A stretch of DNA of 64,000 nt from Rhizobiales bacterium CCH10-E5 (lineage in GTDB: Bacteria; Pseudomonadota; Alphaproteobacteria; Rhizobiales; Beijerinckiaceae), in contig LSIG01000124.1 of the NCBI GenBank assembly GCA_001556125.1, positions 1 to 64,000 of the forward strand. Reading direction: 5' to 3'. Position 1 is the stretch's first letter. Each line of letters starts with the position of its first letter. Positions 35,824 through 44,629 of the stretch are shown here, in pieces. The notes beneath the pieces were generated by a model that worked only from the letters and a program-made list of their open reading frames with translations, had not been told where the DNA came from and searched no databases. A program made the translations under genes and the position numbers.

Positions 35824-36261
35824 TCAGACGCCGGGGGCGCCGCTACGCCGCTGGCGGCTGGGAGCGACAGGCTGCCGGTCCGGCCGGATCGGCAGCATCC
35901 GCGCGAAGACGGGGTTGGGCGTATGGTCATAGGAGGCGCCCGTGCTGGCGTCGACGGCGACGCCGATCAGGCCCCCGGCCACGACATTGCCGGCCATGCC
36001 GGCCGCACCGCCGCCGCTGACCTCGGTCTTCACCTCGATCTGCTGGGGATGGTGGCCCGGCATCTCGAAGGTCGCGATGAATTCCTGCTTGCGGCTGATC
36101 GAGAAGGTGCAGGGCGTCGCCGCGCAGACGAGGCCGGTCGACGTCGTCACCTTCGCGCCCGGCGGCTCGGAATTGAAGGTCACATCCTCGTTTGATCCGC
36201 GTGTCACGGTCCCGCAGGCGCTGACGCTGAGCGCGACAGCAACAGTCAGAAAAAGTCTCAT
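35824..36261 (-). CDS. PEGA-like lipoprotein
   Basis: A 145-residue lipoprotein. The signal sequence MRLFLTVAVALSVSACG has a lipobox (SVSAC), so Cys16 is the likely lipidation site. The mature part contains VTFNSEPPGAKVTTSTG and CAATPCTFSISRKQEF, resembling PEGA-type beta domains found on surface or periplasmic lipoproteins. A Gly-rich segment (about residues 83-101) follows, and the C-terminus is basic. It is convergent with pyrC' and divergent from plsY. The longer upstream frame was rejected because it bypasses the lipoprotein signal. Confidence 0.8.
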   Translation of the reverse strand: MRLFLTVAVALSVSACGTVTRGSNEDVTFNSEPPGAKVTTSTGLVCAATPCTFSISRKQEFIATFEMPGHHPQQIEVKTEVSGGGAAGMAGNVVAGGLIGVAVDASTGASYDHTPNPVFARMLPIRPDRQPVAPSRQRRSGAPGV

Positions 36262-36466
36262 GTTTTGAAAGCCCTTGCCCCAGTTTCTTCGCGCGTTCGT
36301 TGGCATGCCGCGCAAGGCCCTGTCGAGATTGCGGCGAGCGCTCGTCAGGTTTTCCCCAGGCTTTCCGAAAGCGAATGAGCCGTCCTCGCCGCGGCGGCAA
36401 ACGGGCGTTTCCCTCGGCGTTGCTCCTGCTCTACATCTAGGCGCCGGGACGAAGCAGGGATGGCAC

Positions 36467-37090
36467 ATGCCGGAGATCTTGAACTGGGGTCTGACGGGGG
36501 CGGTAGCGGGCGCAGCGCTCGTCGTCGGCTATCTGCTCGGCTCGATTCCCTTCGGCATGATTCTGACCCGGCTGACGGGCGGGCCGGATCTGCGCAGCAT
36601 CGGTTCTGGCAATATCGGCGCGACCAATGTGCTGCGCACCGGCAACAAGAAGCTGGCCGCGCTGACTCTGCTCGGCGACATGCTGAAGGGCACGGCCGCG
36701 GTGCTGCTCGCCGCCGCGCTGTTCGGCTCGCGCGAGGCCGGGCTGGTGGCTGGTTTCGGTGCCTTCCTCGGCCATCTCTTTCCCGTCTGGCTGCGCTTCA
36801 GGGGCGGCAAGGGCGTCGCCACCTTCCTCGGCATCCTGATCGCGCTGAAAGGCTCGATCGCGCTGATCTTCGCCGCGATCTGGCTGAGCATCGCCTATCT
36901 CACCCGCTATTCGTCGCTCTCGGCGTTGGTGGCGAGCCTGCTCACCCCGCTTCTGCTGCTGTTCTGGGTGCGGGATGTCCGCGCGGCACTGCTGATGGCG
37001 GTGCTGACCCTGCTGCTCTGGTTCATGCACCGAAGCAACATCGCCCGCCTCCTCGCCGGCCGCGAGGGCAAGATCGGGCAGAAGGGCTGA
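36467..37090 (+). CDS. plsY: Glycerol-3-phosphate acyltransferase PlsY
   Basis: A 207-residue integral membrane acyltransferase that transfers acyl groups from acyl-phosphate to glycerol-3-phosphate, the first step of phospholipid synthesis. It shows the three PlsY motifs: [12 protein letters not shown] with [30 protein letters not shown], and the C-terminal [14 protein letters not shown]. About five membrane helices are visible. The ATG at 36467 follows an AGCAGGGA site; a longer frame from 36275 lacks the normal N-terminus. It is followed seven bases later by dprA. Confidence 0.95.
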   Translation: MPEILNWGLTGAVAGAALVVGYLLGSIPFGMILTRLTGGPDLRSIGSGNIGATNVLRTGNKKLAALTLLGDMLKGTAAVLLAAALFGSREAGLVAGFGAFLGHLFPVWLRFRGGKGVATFLGILIALKGSIALIFAAIWLSIAYLTRYSSLSALVASLLTPLLLLFWVRDVRAALLMAVLTLLLWFMHRSNIARLLAGREGKIGQKG

Positions 37091-37097
37091 GGCGCCC

Positions 37098-38315
37098 ATG
37101 GCTGGCATCGTCCTCAGCGATCGCCAGCGTCTCGACTGGCTGCGGCTGATCCGCAGCGAAAGCGTCGGGCCACGCACCTTCCGCTCGCTGATGAACCGCT
37201 TCGGCGGTGCCGCAGCCGCCATCGAGGCTTTGCCCGACCTCGCACGCCAGGCCGGCCGCACCGTCCAGATCTGCCCGCTGGCCGAAGCCGAGCGAGAGAT
37301 GGAGGGGGTGCGCCGCCGCGGCGCCCGCCTCGTTGCGTTGGGCGAGGCCGCCTATCCGAACGCACTCCAGGCGATCGATACCGCTCCGCCGCTGATCGCC
37401 GTGCTCGGCCGGAGCGAGGTGCTGCTGCGCCCGTGCGTCGCGATCGTCGGCTCGCGCAATGCCTCGGCCGCCGGGCTCAAATTCACGGCGCGGCTCGCGC
37501 GCGATCTCGGGGAGGCGGGTTTCGTCGTGGTCTCGGGTCTGGCACGCGGCATAGACACCGCCGCCCATGAAGCCAGCCTCGCCACGGGCACGATCGCTGT
37601 CCTCGCCGGCGGGCTGGACGAGGTCTACCCGCCTCAGAATATCCCGCTGCTGCAGCGGCTCGTCGAGGACGGAGCCGCGGTCAGCGAGATGCCGCTCGGG
37701 CTGGCCCCGCGCGGCCGCGACTTTCCCCGCCGCAACCGTCTGGTCTCGGGGCTGTCGCTCGGCACAGTCGTGGTCGAGGCGGCGCGGAAATCGGGCTCGC
37801 TGATCACCGCCCGTTTCGCCAACGAGCAGGGCCGCATCGTCTTCGCCGTACCCGGCTCGCCGCTCGATCCCCGTGCCGAAGGCGGCAATCACCTGATCCG
37901 CGAGGGCGCGACGCTCTGTGCCGAGGCGGCCCATGTGATCGAGGCGCTGGCGCCGCTGGTCGGTCGCGAGGACGCGCTGCTTCGGCCCGTGGCTACGATG
38001 CGGGACGGCGCCGGCGAGACGCCGTCTCAGCCACTCTGGGACGAACTCGATCTACCCGGCATCGAGCCGGCACCACTGGCGCTCTGGCCGGAGCCGGCGC
38101 CCGTGACGCAGGACGCCGGAGCCGTACCGGGCGATTCCGAAGGCCTCCGCCGCCGCGTCCTGGCTCTGCTGGGTCCAGCACCGGTCTCGTTGGACGATCT
38201 GGTGCGGGCCAGCGGCTGCTCCGTCCGCGAGGTCAGCCGGACCGTGCTGGACCTCGAGCTCGATGGCGTCGTGCTGCGCCATCCGGGCGGTGCGCTGTCG
38301 CGCACACAGGACTGA
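37098..38315 (+). CDS. dprA: DNA-processing protein DprA
   Basis: A 405-residue DprA/Smf, which loads RecA on incoming single-stranded DNA during transformation. The Rossmann core contains [48 protein letters not shown] and [12 protein letters not shown]. An N-terminal helical SAM-like domain precedes it, and the C-terminal residues 345-405 form a winged helix ([21 protein letters not shown]). Adjacency to plsY is conserved in Hyphomicrobiales. The usual topA neighbour is absent here and found about 5 kb upstream of this cluster. Confidence 0.95.
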   Translation: MAGIVLSDRQRLDWLRLIRSESVGPRTFRSLMNRFGGAAAAIEALPDLARQAGRTVQICPLAEAEREMEGVRRRGARLVALGEAAYPNALQAIDTAPPLIAVLGRSEVLLRPCVAIVGSRNASAAGLKFTARLARDLGEAGFVVVSGLARGIDTAAHEASLATGTIAVLAGGLDEVYPPQNIPLLQRLVEDGAAVSEMPLGLAPRGRDFPRRNRLVSGLSLGTVVVEAARKSGSLITARFANEQGRIVFAVPGSPLDPRAEGGNHLIREGATLCAEAAHVIEALAPLVGREDALLRPVATMRDGAGETPSQPLWDELDLPGIEPAPLALWPEPAPVTQDAGAVPGDSEGLRRRVLALLGPAPVSLDDLVRASGCSVREVSRTVLDLELDGVVLRHPGGALSRTQD

Positions 38316-38373
38316 CCGCCGGCGCGGCGGCTGCAACCAGAAGGCGAAACGGGCCCGGCGGTCCGGCCGCGGC

Positions 38374-38670
38374 TCAGCCACCGCGCTCGCCGCCGCAGCG
38401 GGCGAGATGGCGGGCCTGGATCGCGGCCTCGAGACGCGCCATTTCGAGGAAATAGGCGAGGCTTTCGAGATGGGCCGTCTGCGCCATCAGCCGCATTTCA
38501 GCGACCAGAACCTCGATATACCCGGCCACTTCCGACTGGGCGGCCCGCGGAGGCGGGCTTCTCAGCACCTGAACTGGCAGATTTGTCGTCCCTGCGCCGC
38601 GCTCCTCCTCGTCCCGGTTCCCTGCCGATGCCGACGCCGGAGTGCTCCCGGATTGTCCCTTGCCCCTCAT
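38374..38670 (-). CDS. Conserved-looking small protein of unknown function
   Basis: A 98-residue protein. The N-terminal half is low-complexity (S/A/G/E-rich); the C-terminal half is a predicted amphipathic helix pair, VAGYIEVLVAEMRLMAQTAH followed by LESLAYFLEMARLEA. I recall similar short proteins in other Hyphomicrobiales, but no function. It is convergent with dprA. The start at 38670 is one of several possible; the frame continues to 38745. Confidence 0.55.
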   Translation of the reverse strand: MRGKGQSGSTPASASAGNRDEEERGAGTTNLPVQVLRSPPPRAAQSEVAGYIEVLVAEMRLMAQTAHLESLAYFLEMARLEAAIQARHLARCGGERGG

Positions 38671-38787
38671 CCCCAACGCATCTCCGCTCGAGCCGGGCTG
38701 AGCCCGGCGAAGGCGCCGCGCCCCCACCGGCACGACAGGATGCAATCATAGCGAGTAGTTCGGGGCAATCTCAAGCATATGGTGGCG

Positions 38788-39702
38788 TCAACCGAGGAAA
38801 AGAACCGCGAGCGGAAGCGTGCCCAGCGCGAGCAGCGTCTGGAGGGTTGTGATCTCGGCCATCAGCGGGGCATCGCCACCGAGATCGCGGGCGAGAAAAT
38901 AGGCTGCCGTCGCCGTCGGCACGGAGGCCGCGACCACCGTCATCGTCAGGGCCGGGCCGTTCAGTCCGAGATGGCGCGCGATCGTCCAGGCCAGCAGCGG
39001 CATCACCACCAGCTTGGTGGTGACCGCCACCAGATGCGCCGTGCGCGGCCGTGCGAGACTGCGTAGGTCGAGGCCCGCGCCGACGGCGAGCAGGCCGACG
39101 CCCAGCGCCGCCCGCCCCATCACGTCGAGATAGCTGACGATCGCGGCGGGCAGCATCCATTGGCACTGGTTCAGCACGAGACCGACGGCTGAGGACCAGA
39201 TGAACGGGTTGAAGGCGATCGAGCGAACCGTCGCGAGAGGCCCCATCGGCCTGCCATGGGCGAAGCGCGAGAGCACCAGCACGCACATGACGTTGAGGAG
39301 CGGGATCATCGCCGCGACCGCGATCGCCATAAGTGTCGTGCCGTCGCGACCCTGGAGGCCCGCGGCGAGCGCGAGCGCGACGAAGGTGTTCCAGCGGACC
39401 GAGCCCTGAAAGATCGAGGTGAAGGCGGGTCCGTCGATCCCCGCCCGCGCCAGCATGGGGCGCGAAAGCAATAGCAGGGCGGCCACGATCAGGATGGCGA
39501 GGACCAGGCTCAGCCCCATCGCCAGCACCGGCAGGCGGCTGAGATCGGCGACGGCCAGCGTATGGATCACCACGGCCGGAAACAGCACCTGATAGGTCAG
39601 CCGCTCGACGCCGAGCCAGTGGCTCGGCCCCACGATGCCGCGGACCTTCAGGAACCAGCCCGTTGCGATAACGAGGAAGACGGCAATCAGGCTGGTCAGC
39701 AT
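38788..39702 (-). CDS. AEC-family transporter
   Basis: A 304-residue membrane protein with about ten hydrophobic helices in two halves, as in the auxin efflux carrier (AEC) family. Characteristic segments are LTYQVLFPAVVIHTLA, the central IFQGSVRWNTFVALALA and the C-terminal SVPTATAAYFLARDLGGD. Bacterial members export or import dicarboxylates such as malate or malonate; the substrate here is unknown. The start at 39702 gives the normal N-terminal helix, although the frame is open to 39927. Its ribosome-binding site is weak. The 287 bases up to the next gene hold no further ORF I can support. Confidence 0.88.
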   Translation of the reverse strand: MLTSLIAVFLVIATGWFLKVRGIVGPSHWLGVERLTYQVLFPAVVIHTLAVADLSRLPVLAMGLSLVLAILIVAALLLLSRPMLARAGIDGPAFTSIFQGSVRWNTFVALALAAGLQGRDGTTLMAIAVAAMIPLLNVMCVLVLSRFAHGRPMGPLATVRSIAFNPFIWSSAVGLVLNQCQWMLPAAIVSYLDVMGRAALGVGLLAVGAGLDLRSLARPRTAHLVAVTTKLVVMPLLAWTIARHLGLNGPALTMTVVAASVPTATAAYFLARDLGGDAPLMAEITTLQTLLALGTLPLAVLFLG

Positions 39703-39989
39703 GGCTTCGGCAAGGAGAGGAGAGGCGGGGCCGCCCGGCGGAACCCGGCGGTAGCGATTGCCGGACGGGAACCGGCCCGGCCTTGGGCCGTTGATGTCGC
39801 GGACGGCCATGGCATCCGCAGCGGAAACTCCGCCTTCCATTTCATGGCCGCCGGCGTCGAGCAAGGACGCTGCCTTCGGGTGGCGTTGCGTCTGCCGCAA
39901 TCCGGCCGCGATCGGTTCACGCCGCATTCAACCGCTGGGGACGAGACTGCCTCGCAATCGGGGCCGTCCCCGCAGACAGGAGATCCACC

Positions 39990-40355
39990 ATGATGTCGCT
40001 GAGGAAGACCGCCATCGTCGCGCTCGCCTCGCTGAGCGTCGTTTCCGCCGGCTTCACCGCGCCGGCAATGGCCGCCGGTGCCCCCGCGGGAGCGCCTGTG
40101 AGTGTTGATCCGGCTCGCCTCGACAAGGCACAGGCCGAGTACAGCCAGTATCGCTACCGCGGATATCGGGGCGGCTGGCATCGCGGCAACCGTGGCGCAG
40201 CGATCGCCGCCGGCGTGGGTCTCGGCATCCTCGGCGCGGCGGTCGTCGCCTCGCAGCGCCGGGCCTATGCCGATCCTTACTACGACGGATACTACGCCCC
40301 GGCGCCGGTCTACCGCCCCTACTACCGGCCCTACGACTTCCGCGACCATCGCTGA
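39990..40355 (+). CDS. Exported Tyr/Arg-rich protein of unknown function
   Basis: A 121-residue protein with a 28-residue signal peptide (MSLRKTAIVALASLSVVSAG to AMA). The mature part contains an RYRGYRGGWHRGNRG block, a short glycine-rich hydrophobic helix (AAIAAGVGLGILGAAVVA) and a tyrosine/proline-rich tail (YYDGYYAPAPVYRPYYRPYD). Such proteins are common and poorly understood in Hyphomicrobiales. A classic terminator follows 25 bases after the stop, so it is monocistronic. Confidence 0.75.
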   Translation: MMSLRKTAIVALASLSVVSAGFTAPAMAAGAPAGAPVSVDPARLDKAQAEYSQYRYRGYRGGWHRGNRGAAIAAGVGLGILGAAVVASQRRAYADPYYDGYYAPAPVYRPYYRPYDFRDHR

Positions 40356-40380
40356 CCGTCGTCGACAATCGGTCGGAGAG

Positions 40381-40407
40381 CCCGCGCGTGCCAACGCGCG
40401 GGTTTTT
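40381..40407 (+). terminator. Rho-independent terminator
   Basis: CCCGCGCGT-GCCA-ACGCGCGGG followed by TTTTT: a perfect 9-bp stem, 4-base loop and T run after the exported-protein gene. It ends 23 bases before the ruvX stop codon, which faces it. Confidence 0.92.
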
Positions 40408-40429
40408 CCATGCGCGGCAAAGCGGCCCG

Positions 40430-40936
40430 TCAGGGCTGGTCGGGATCGGCGTCCTCTACGGCTGCGCTCTCGATCCGCGCCAGACGGTCGAGCGCGCCCT
40501 GGAGAATGTAGGCTGCCGCCATCTTGTCGACGACGGCGGCCCGCTTGGCGCGCGAGGCGTCGGCATCGAGCAGCGTGCGCGTCACGGCCAGGGTCGACAT
40601 CCTCTCGTCCCAGAACAGGATCGGCAGGTTCGTGAGCGGTACGAGATGGCGCACGAAGGCCCGCGTCGACTGCACGCGCGGCCCCTCCGTGCCGTCCATG
40701 TTCAGCGGCAGGCCGACGACAAGCCCGACGACGCCATGTTTCGCCGCGATCTGCAGCAAGGCCGCCGCGTCCTGCGTGAACTTGACCCGCTTGATCGTCT
40801 CGAGCGGCGTCGCGATCTGGCGCTCCACGTCGGAGAGCGCGAGCCCGATTGTCTTGGTGCCGAGGTCGAGCCCGAGCAGCCGTGCATGATCGGGCAGGGC
40901 TGTGAAGGCTTCGAGCGTGACGACATTGCTGGACAT
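40430..40936 (-). CDS. ruvX: Putative Holliday junction resolvase RuvX (YqgF)
   Basis: A 168-residue RNase-H-fold protein of the YqgF/RuvX family, implicated in 16S rRNA processing and Holliday junction resolution. The motif [17 protein letters not shown] carries the first catalytic aspartate, [11 protein letters not shown] the glutamate, and [14 protein letters not shown] the C-terminal aspartate. [16 protein letters not shown] is also typical. It is convergent with the exported-protein gene and separated from the binding-protein gene by about 70 bases. Confidence 0.93.
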   Translation of the reverse strand: MSSNVVTLEAFTALPDHARLLGLDLGTKTIGLALSDVERQIATPLETIKRVKFTQDAAALLQIAAKHGVVGLVVGLPLNMDGTEGPRVQSTRAFVRHLVPLTNLPILFWDERMSTLAVTRTLLDADASRAKRAAVVDKMAAAYILQGALDRLARIESAAVEDADPDQP

Positions 40937-41009
40937 GGCCGGCCCCTAGCACGCGCCGCTGCAGGTGGCGAGCGGCGCGGCTGCGTGGGGCCGGCATAGC
41001 CGGGCCTGC

Positions 41010-41987
41010 TCAGCCCTGCGGCTTGACGCCGGCCGCAGCCAGCGAGGTCGCCCACTTGTCGATCTCGGCCGCAAACAGCTTGGCATGGGCCTCGCGGGTC
41101 ATTTCGCTCTCGGGGAAGGTGCTCGTCCCGAAAGCCTTCAGTTTCTCAATGACCGAAGGCTCCTTCAGCGCCGTGCGGAGCGCCGCGTTGAGCTTGTCGA
41201 GCACGGGAGCGGGCGTTCCCTTCGGCGCATACAGTCCGTGCCAGATCGTCATGTCGAGCTTGGCGCCGGCTTCCGCCATGGTGGGCACGTCCGGCAGCAC
41301 GTCCAGCCGCTGCGCCGAGGTGACCGCATAGGCGCGGATGCTCTTGCCGGTGATCTGCGGGATCGCCGAGGTCGACTGGTCGCACAGGACATCGATCTGC
41401 CCGCCGACGAGGTCGTTCATCGCCGGGCCGGTGCCGCGATAGGCCACCTGGTTGAACTTGGCGCCGAGCTGCTGGGACATCAGCACGGCGCAGAGATGGG
41501 AATTCGAGCCGACGCCGGCATGCGCCACCGTCAGCTTCTCCGCGTTCGCCTTGATGTAGGGGAAGAAGGACTTCGCATCCGTCGGCGGCAGGGCGAGCTT
41601 GCCGGCGATCACCATCGGGCCTGTGTTGACGAGACCGATCGGCGCGAAGGCCGTCTTCGTGTCGTAGCCCAGATTGTTGTAGAGCGCCGGCGCCGCGGCC
41701 AGAGCGAGATGGTGGATCAGAATGGTATGGCCGTCCGGCTCCGCCGCGGCCGCCCGCTTGGCGCCCGCCGTGCCGCCGGCGCCGGCGACGTTCTCAACCA
41801 CCACGGGCTGGCCCAGCGACTTGCTCATCTGCTCGCCGAGCAACCGCGCGATCACGTCGCTCGGGCCGCCGGCCGCGAAGGAGACGATCACGGTGATCGG
41901 CTTGGTCGGGAAACTCTGCGCCAGCGCCGGGCCGGCCAGGCCTACCGACAGCAACGCGGCCAAGGCCGCTCTCTTGGTCATGCTCAT
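41010..41987 (-). CDS. Bug/TctC-type tricarboxylate-transporter binding protein
   Basis: A 325-residue periplasmic binding protein of the tripartite tricarboxylate transporter family. The signal peptide (MTKRAALAALLSVGLAGPALA) is followed by the family signature FPTKPITVIVSFAAGGPSDVIARLL. GGAGGAT precedes the ATG. It lies downstream of the gntR-type regulator on the same strand, 75 bases away, and may be co-transcribed with it. In known sulfolactate degraders a transporter of this kind brings in the substrate; here the two membrane subunits are not in the window. Sulfolactate as ligand is inferred. Confidence 0.88.
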   Translation of the reverse strand: MSMTKRAALAALLSVGLAGPALAQSFPTKPITVIVSFAAGGPSDVIARLLGEQMSKSLGQPVVVENVAGAGGTAGAKRAAAAEPDGHTILIHHLALAAAPALYNNLGYDTKTAFAPIGLVNTGPMVIAGKLALPPTDAKSFFPYIKANAEKLTVAHAGVGSNSHLCAVLMSQQLGAKFNQVAYRGTGPAMNDLVGGQIDVLCDQSTSAIPQITGKSIRAYAVTSAQRLDVLPDVPTMAEAGAKLDMTIWHGLYAPKGTPAPVLDKLNAALRTALKEPSVIEKLKAFGTSTFPESEMTREAHAKLFAAEIDKWATSLAAAGVKPQG

Positions 41988-42062
41988 GCGTATCCTCCAT
42001 GGGTCGTGGTGAACGGCCGCTCTTCGTCGGCTTTGTGGGAAAGTTCAGGGACCTCGAACGCG

Positions 42063-42827
42063 TCAGCGCAGATCGGACTGGTAGTGAGCCTCCTCGGTCA
42101 GACACAGGCTGAGACGTCGTTCGACGGGGGCGCCCTCGAGCGACAGCGCGAGGCGGTCGATCAGCAGGGCAGGCGTGCCGGCGGCCGTTCCGAGGCGGCG
42201 GGCCTCCTCGGGCGACAGCGCCACGGCCTTCAGCTTCTCACGGGCATGGGCGACCGTCACGCCGTAGCGGGTCGCGAACAGGCTGTAGAGATTGTTCGGG
42301 ATCGGCCCGTCGGCGAGGCCGGGAAAGCGCCGCTCCGGCAGGCTGATCGTCTCCAGGATCACCGGCTTGTCGCCGAGCGAGCGGATGCGCCGGATCCGCA
42401 GCACCGTCTCGCCGACTTCGAGCGCGAGCGCCTGACGCTCGGCCGGATCGGCCTCGGCACTTTCCGTCGCCAGCACCGTGCTGTCGGGAAAGCGGGCCGC
42501 GCCATCATCCGGCACGAGCTTGAAGAACTGGAACAGGATGCGCTGCTCGTCATGCTCGGCGACGAAGGTGCCGCGCCCCTGCCGGCGCACCAGCAGGTTC
42601 TCCGCCGCGAGTTCGTCGAGCGCCTTGCGGACCGTTCCCTGGCTGACGCCGAGCTCGGCCGCGAGCTGACCCTCGCTCGGCAGGGCCGTTCCGGGCGCCC
42701 AGACTCCGTCGACGAGTCGGCGCACGAAATGGTCCTTCACCTGCCGGTACAGCGGCCGGAAGCCCAGGATTTCGGCACCGCCGGCCGCTTCGGAGGGAAG
42801 CACGATTTCGCGCTTGTGCTCAGTCAT
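42063..42827 (-). CDS. GntR/HutC-family transcriptional regulator
   Basis: A 254-residue regulator. An N-terminal winged helix (PSEGQLAAELGVSQGTVRKAL, about residues 50-70) is followed by a UTRA effector domain typical of the HutC subfamily. The true start is at 42827; the frame remains open to 43268 but that part is antisense to the suyA-like gene. A perfect palindrome begins two bases upstream of its start codon and lies in the divergent promoter region, arguing for autoregulation and control of the sulfolactate genes. Confidence 0.9.
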   Translation of the reverse strand: MTEHKREIVLPSEAAGGAEILGFRPLYRQVKDHFVRRLVDGVWAPGTALPSEGQLAAELGVSQGTVRKALDELAAENLLVRRQGRGTFVAEHDEQRILFQFFKLVPDDGAARFPDSTVLATESAEADPAERQALALEVGETVLRIRRIRSLGDKPVILETISLPERRFPGLADGPIPNNLYSLFATRYGVTVAHAREKLKAVALSPEEARRLGTAAGTPALLIDRLALSLEGAPVERRLSLCLTEEAHYQSDLR

Positions 42828-42829
42828 AT

Positions 42830-42843
42830 GTCTTATATAAGAC
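42830..42843. promoter_or_regulatory. Perfect palindromic operator for the GntR/HutC regulator
   Basis: GTCTTATATAAGAC is a perfect 14-base palindrome of the GT-N-AC type bound by GntR/HutC regulators. It lies between the divergent regulator gene and the suyA-like gene (start 42909). It is AT-rich in a GC-rich genome and may overlap a -10 element. Confidence 0.65.
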
Positions 42844-42908
42844 TTGTCGTACGGCCGGTCGAGTCCTGAATTGGAGCGGGCCGGAGAGAGCACAGCGAGG
42901 AAACCCCG

Positions 42909-43196
42909 ATGAGCAAGCCCCACCTCCTGGTCCACGAGAAGAAGGACACTGTCGGCGTCGTCGTCGTCGAAGGTCTGAAGGCCGGCACCGACATGCTGTG
43001 CGTCGTTACGCACGACAATTCCGATTTCCGCCTGACCGCGAAGATGGACATCCCGATCGGCCACAAGGTCGCCCTCAAGGACATCAAGAAGGGCGAGACG
43101 ATCTGGAAATACGGCCAGGACATCGGCGAGGCCCGTGCCGATGTGAAGCAGGGCGAGCATCTGCACGTCCACAACGCCAAGACCAAGCGCTGGTGA
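42909..43196 (+). CDS. suyA: UxaA-family small subunit, probable (2R)-sulfolactate sulfo-lyase alpha
   Basis: A 95-residue SAF-domain protein that matches the small subunit of two-component altronate-dehydratase-like lyases. Motifs include HDNSDFRLTAKMDIPIGHKV and the C-terminal LHVHNAKTKRW. In sulfolactate degraders SuyA and SuyB split (R)-sulfolactate into pyruvate and sulfite. The altronate option is less likely because the neighbours are the two sulfolactate dehydrogenase-like enzymes and an anion exporter rather than hexuronate genes. The large-subunit gene follows 75 bases later. Confidence 0.8.
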   Translation: MSKPHLLVHEKKDTVGVVVVEGLKAGTDMLCVVTHDNSDFRLTAKMDIPIGHKVALKDIKKGETIWKYGQDIGEARADVKQGEHLHVHNAKTKRW

Positions 43197-43271
43197 GCGC
43201 TTCGCCGTTCTGATCGCGCCGCCAGGGGCTCCCGCAGGGTCGAGCCCGCCAAGCAAAAGAGGAAACACCCC

Positions 43272-44552
43272 ATGTCGATCGTCGCCAATTTCGATCTCGT
43301 CAAAGGCAAGCTCGCCCGGGTCAAGGGCCGCAAGATCGAGGCTCCCGAGTTCAAGACCCCCGTCGTCCGTCGCCCGACCGGCCGCAGCCTCGATTCATTC
43401 TTCGGCTGGCGCCGCGAAAACGGCCGCGTCGGCGTGCGCAACCACGTCCTGCTGCTGCCGCTCGACGATCTCTCCAACGCCGCCTGCGAGGCGGTCGCCA
43501 ACAACGTCAAGGGCACGCTGGCGATCCCGCACGCCTATGGCCGCCTGCAGTTCGGCGAGGATCTCGAACTCCATTTCCGCACGCTGATCGGCACCGGCTC
43601 CAACCCGAACGTTGCGGCGGTGGTCGTCATCGGCATCGAGGACGGCTGGACCAAGCGCGTCGTCGACGGCATCGCCAAGACCGGCAAGCCCGTCGTCGGC
43701 TTCGGCATCGAGGGCCATGGCGACATCTCGACCATCGCCCGCGCCTCCTATGTCGCCAAGGAATTCGTCCAGTGGGCGACCGAGCTTCAGCGCGTGAAAT
43801 GCGGCATCGAGGAGCTCTGGGTCTCGACCAAGTGCGGTGAGTCCGACACGACCACCGGCCTCTCCTCCTGCCCGACCGTCGGCAACATGTACGACAAGTG
43901 GATCCCGCGCGGCGTCTACGGCGTCTTCGGCGAGACCTCGGAGATCACCGGCGCCGAGCATCTCTGCAAGGCTCGTGCGGCGACGCCGGAGGTCGGCGAG
44001 CGCTGGTACAAGATGTGGAAGGCCTATCAGGACGACGTCATCGAGGCCCACAAGACCGACGATCTCTCGGATTCGCAGCCGACCAAGGGCAACATCGCCG
44101 GCGGCCTGACCACGATCGAGGAAAAGGCGCTCGGCAATCTCGAGAAGATCGGCCGCGAGTGCAAGTTCATCGACATCCTGCAGCCGGCCGAGGCGCCATC
44201 CAAGGGGCCGGGCCTCTATTACATGGACACCTCCTCGGCCGCGGCCGAATGCGTGACCCTGATGGCGGCGGGCGGCTATGTCGTGCACACCTTCCCGACC
44301 GGGCAGGGCAACGTCATCGGCAACCCGATCGTCCCCGTCATCAAGATCACCGGCAACCCGAAGACGATGCGCACCATGCCGGAGCATATCGACGTCGACG
44401 TGTCCGGCATCCTGCGCCGCGACATGACGATCCCGCAGGCGGGCGATGCCCTGATCGAGAACATCGTGCGCACCGCCAATGGTCGCCTGACTGCGGCGGA
44501 AGCATTGGGGCACCGCGAATTCTCGATGACCAAGCTCTACCGCTCGGCCTGA
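43272..44552 (+). CDS. suyB: UxaA-family large subunit, probable (2R)-sulfolactate sulfo-lyase beta
   Basis: A 426-residue protein of the altronate/sulfolactate lyase family. Typical segments are [20 protein letters not shown], the cysteine-containing [17 protein letters not shown] and the C-terminal [23 protein letters not shown]. These enzymes use an iron-dependent elimination. Together with the small subunit it would release sulfite from (R)-sulfolactate and leave pyruvate. Gene order small-large and the downstream neighbours support the sulfolactate assignment; biochemistry is needed to exclude another 2-hydroxy acid. Confidence 0.8.
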   Translation: MSIVANFDLVKGKLARVKGRKIEAPEFKTPVVRRPTGRSLDSFFGWRRENGRVGVRNHVLLLPLDDLSNAACEAVANNVKGTLAIPHAYGRLQFGEDLELHFRTLIGTGSNPNVAAVVVIGIEDGWTKRVVDGIAKTGKPVVGFGIEGHGDISTIARASYVAKEFVQWATELQRVKCGIEELWVSTKCGESDTTTGLSSCPTVGNMYDKWIPRGVYGVFGETSEITGAEHLCKARAATPEVGERWYKMWKAYQDDVIEAHKTDDLSDSQPTKGNIAGGLTTIEEKALGNLEKIGRECKFIDILQPAEAPSKGPGLYYMDTSSAAAECVTLMAAGGYVVHTFPTGQGNVIGNPIVPVIKITGNPKTMRTMPEHIDVDVSGILRRDMTIPQAGDALIENIVRTANGRLTAAEALGHREFSMTKLYRSA

Positions 44553-44568
44553 GCCGCTGCTAACAGCC

Positions 44569-44593
44569 GGGGCGCCGCCGGATGCGGCGCCCC
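44569..44593 (+). other. Strong hairpin between suyB and the exporter gene
   Basis: GGGGCGCCGC-CGGAT-GCGGCGCCCC is a perfect 10-bp stem with a 5-base loop, 16 bases after suyB. There is no T run. It may stabilise the suyAB message or act as a partial terminator before the exporter. Confidence 0.5.
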
Positions 44594-44629
44594 GTTCCGC
44601 TCCGGCCTGTCATTCGGGAGCCCCCAGCC

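Noticed and set aside
36262..36466. Upstream extensions of plsY and of the PEGA-like lipoprotein
   Set aside because: Both frames are open across the intergenic region but bypass the plsY N-terminal motif and the lipobox signal peptide.
42828..43268. N-terminal extension of the GntR regulator
   Set aside because: The frame is open but runs through the palindromic operator and antisense to the suyA-like gene; the family start is at 42827.
42909..44552. Altronate dehydratase (uxaA) assignment
   Set aside because: The family fits, but no hexuronate genes are near, whereas two sulfolactate-dehydrogenase-like genes and an anion exporter are. The sulfo-lyase reading is better supported.
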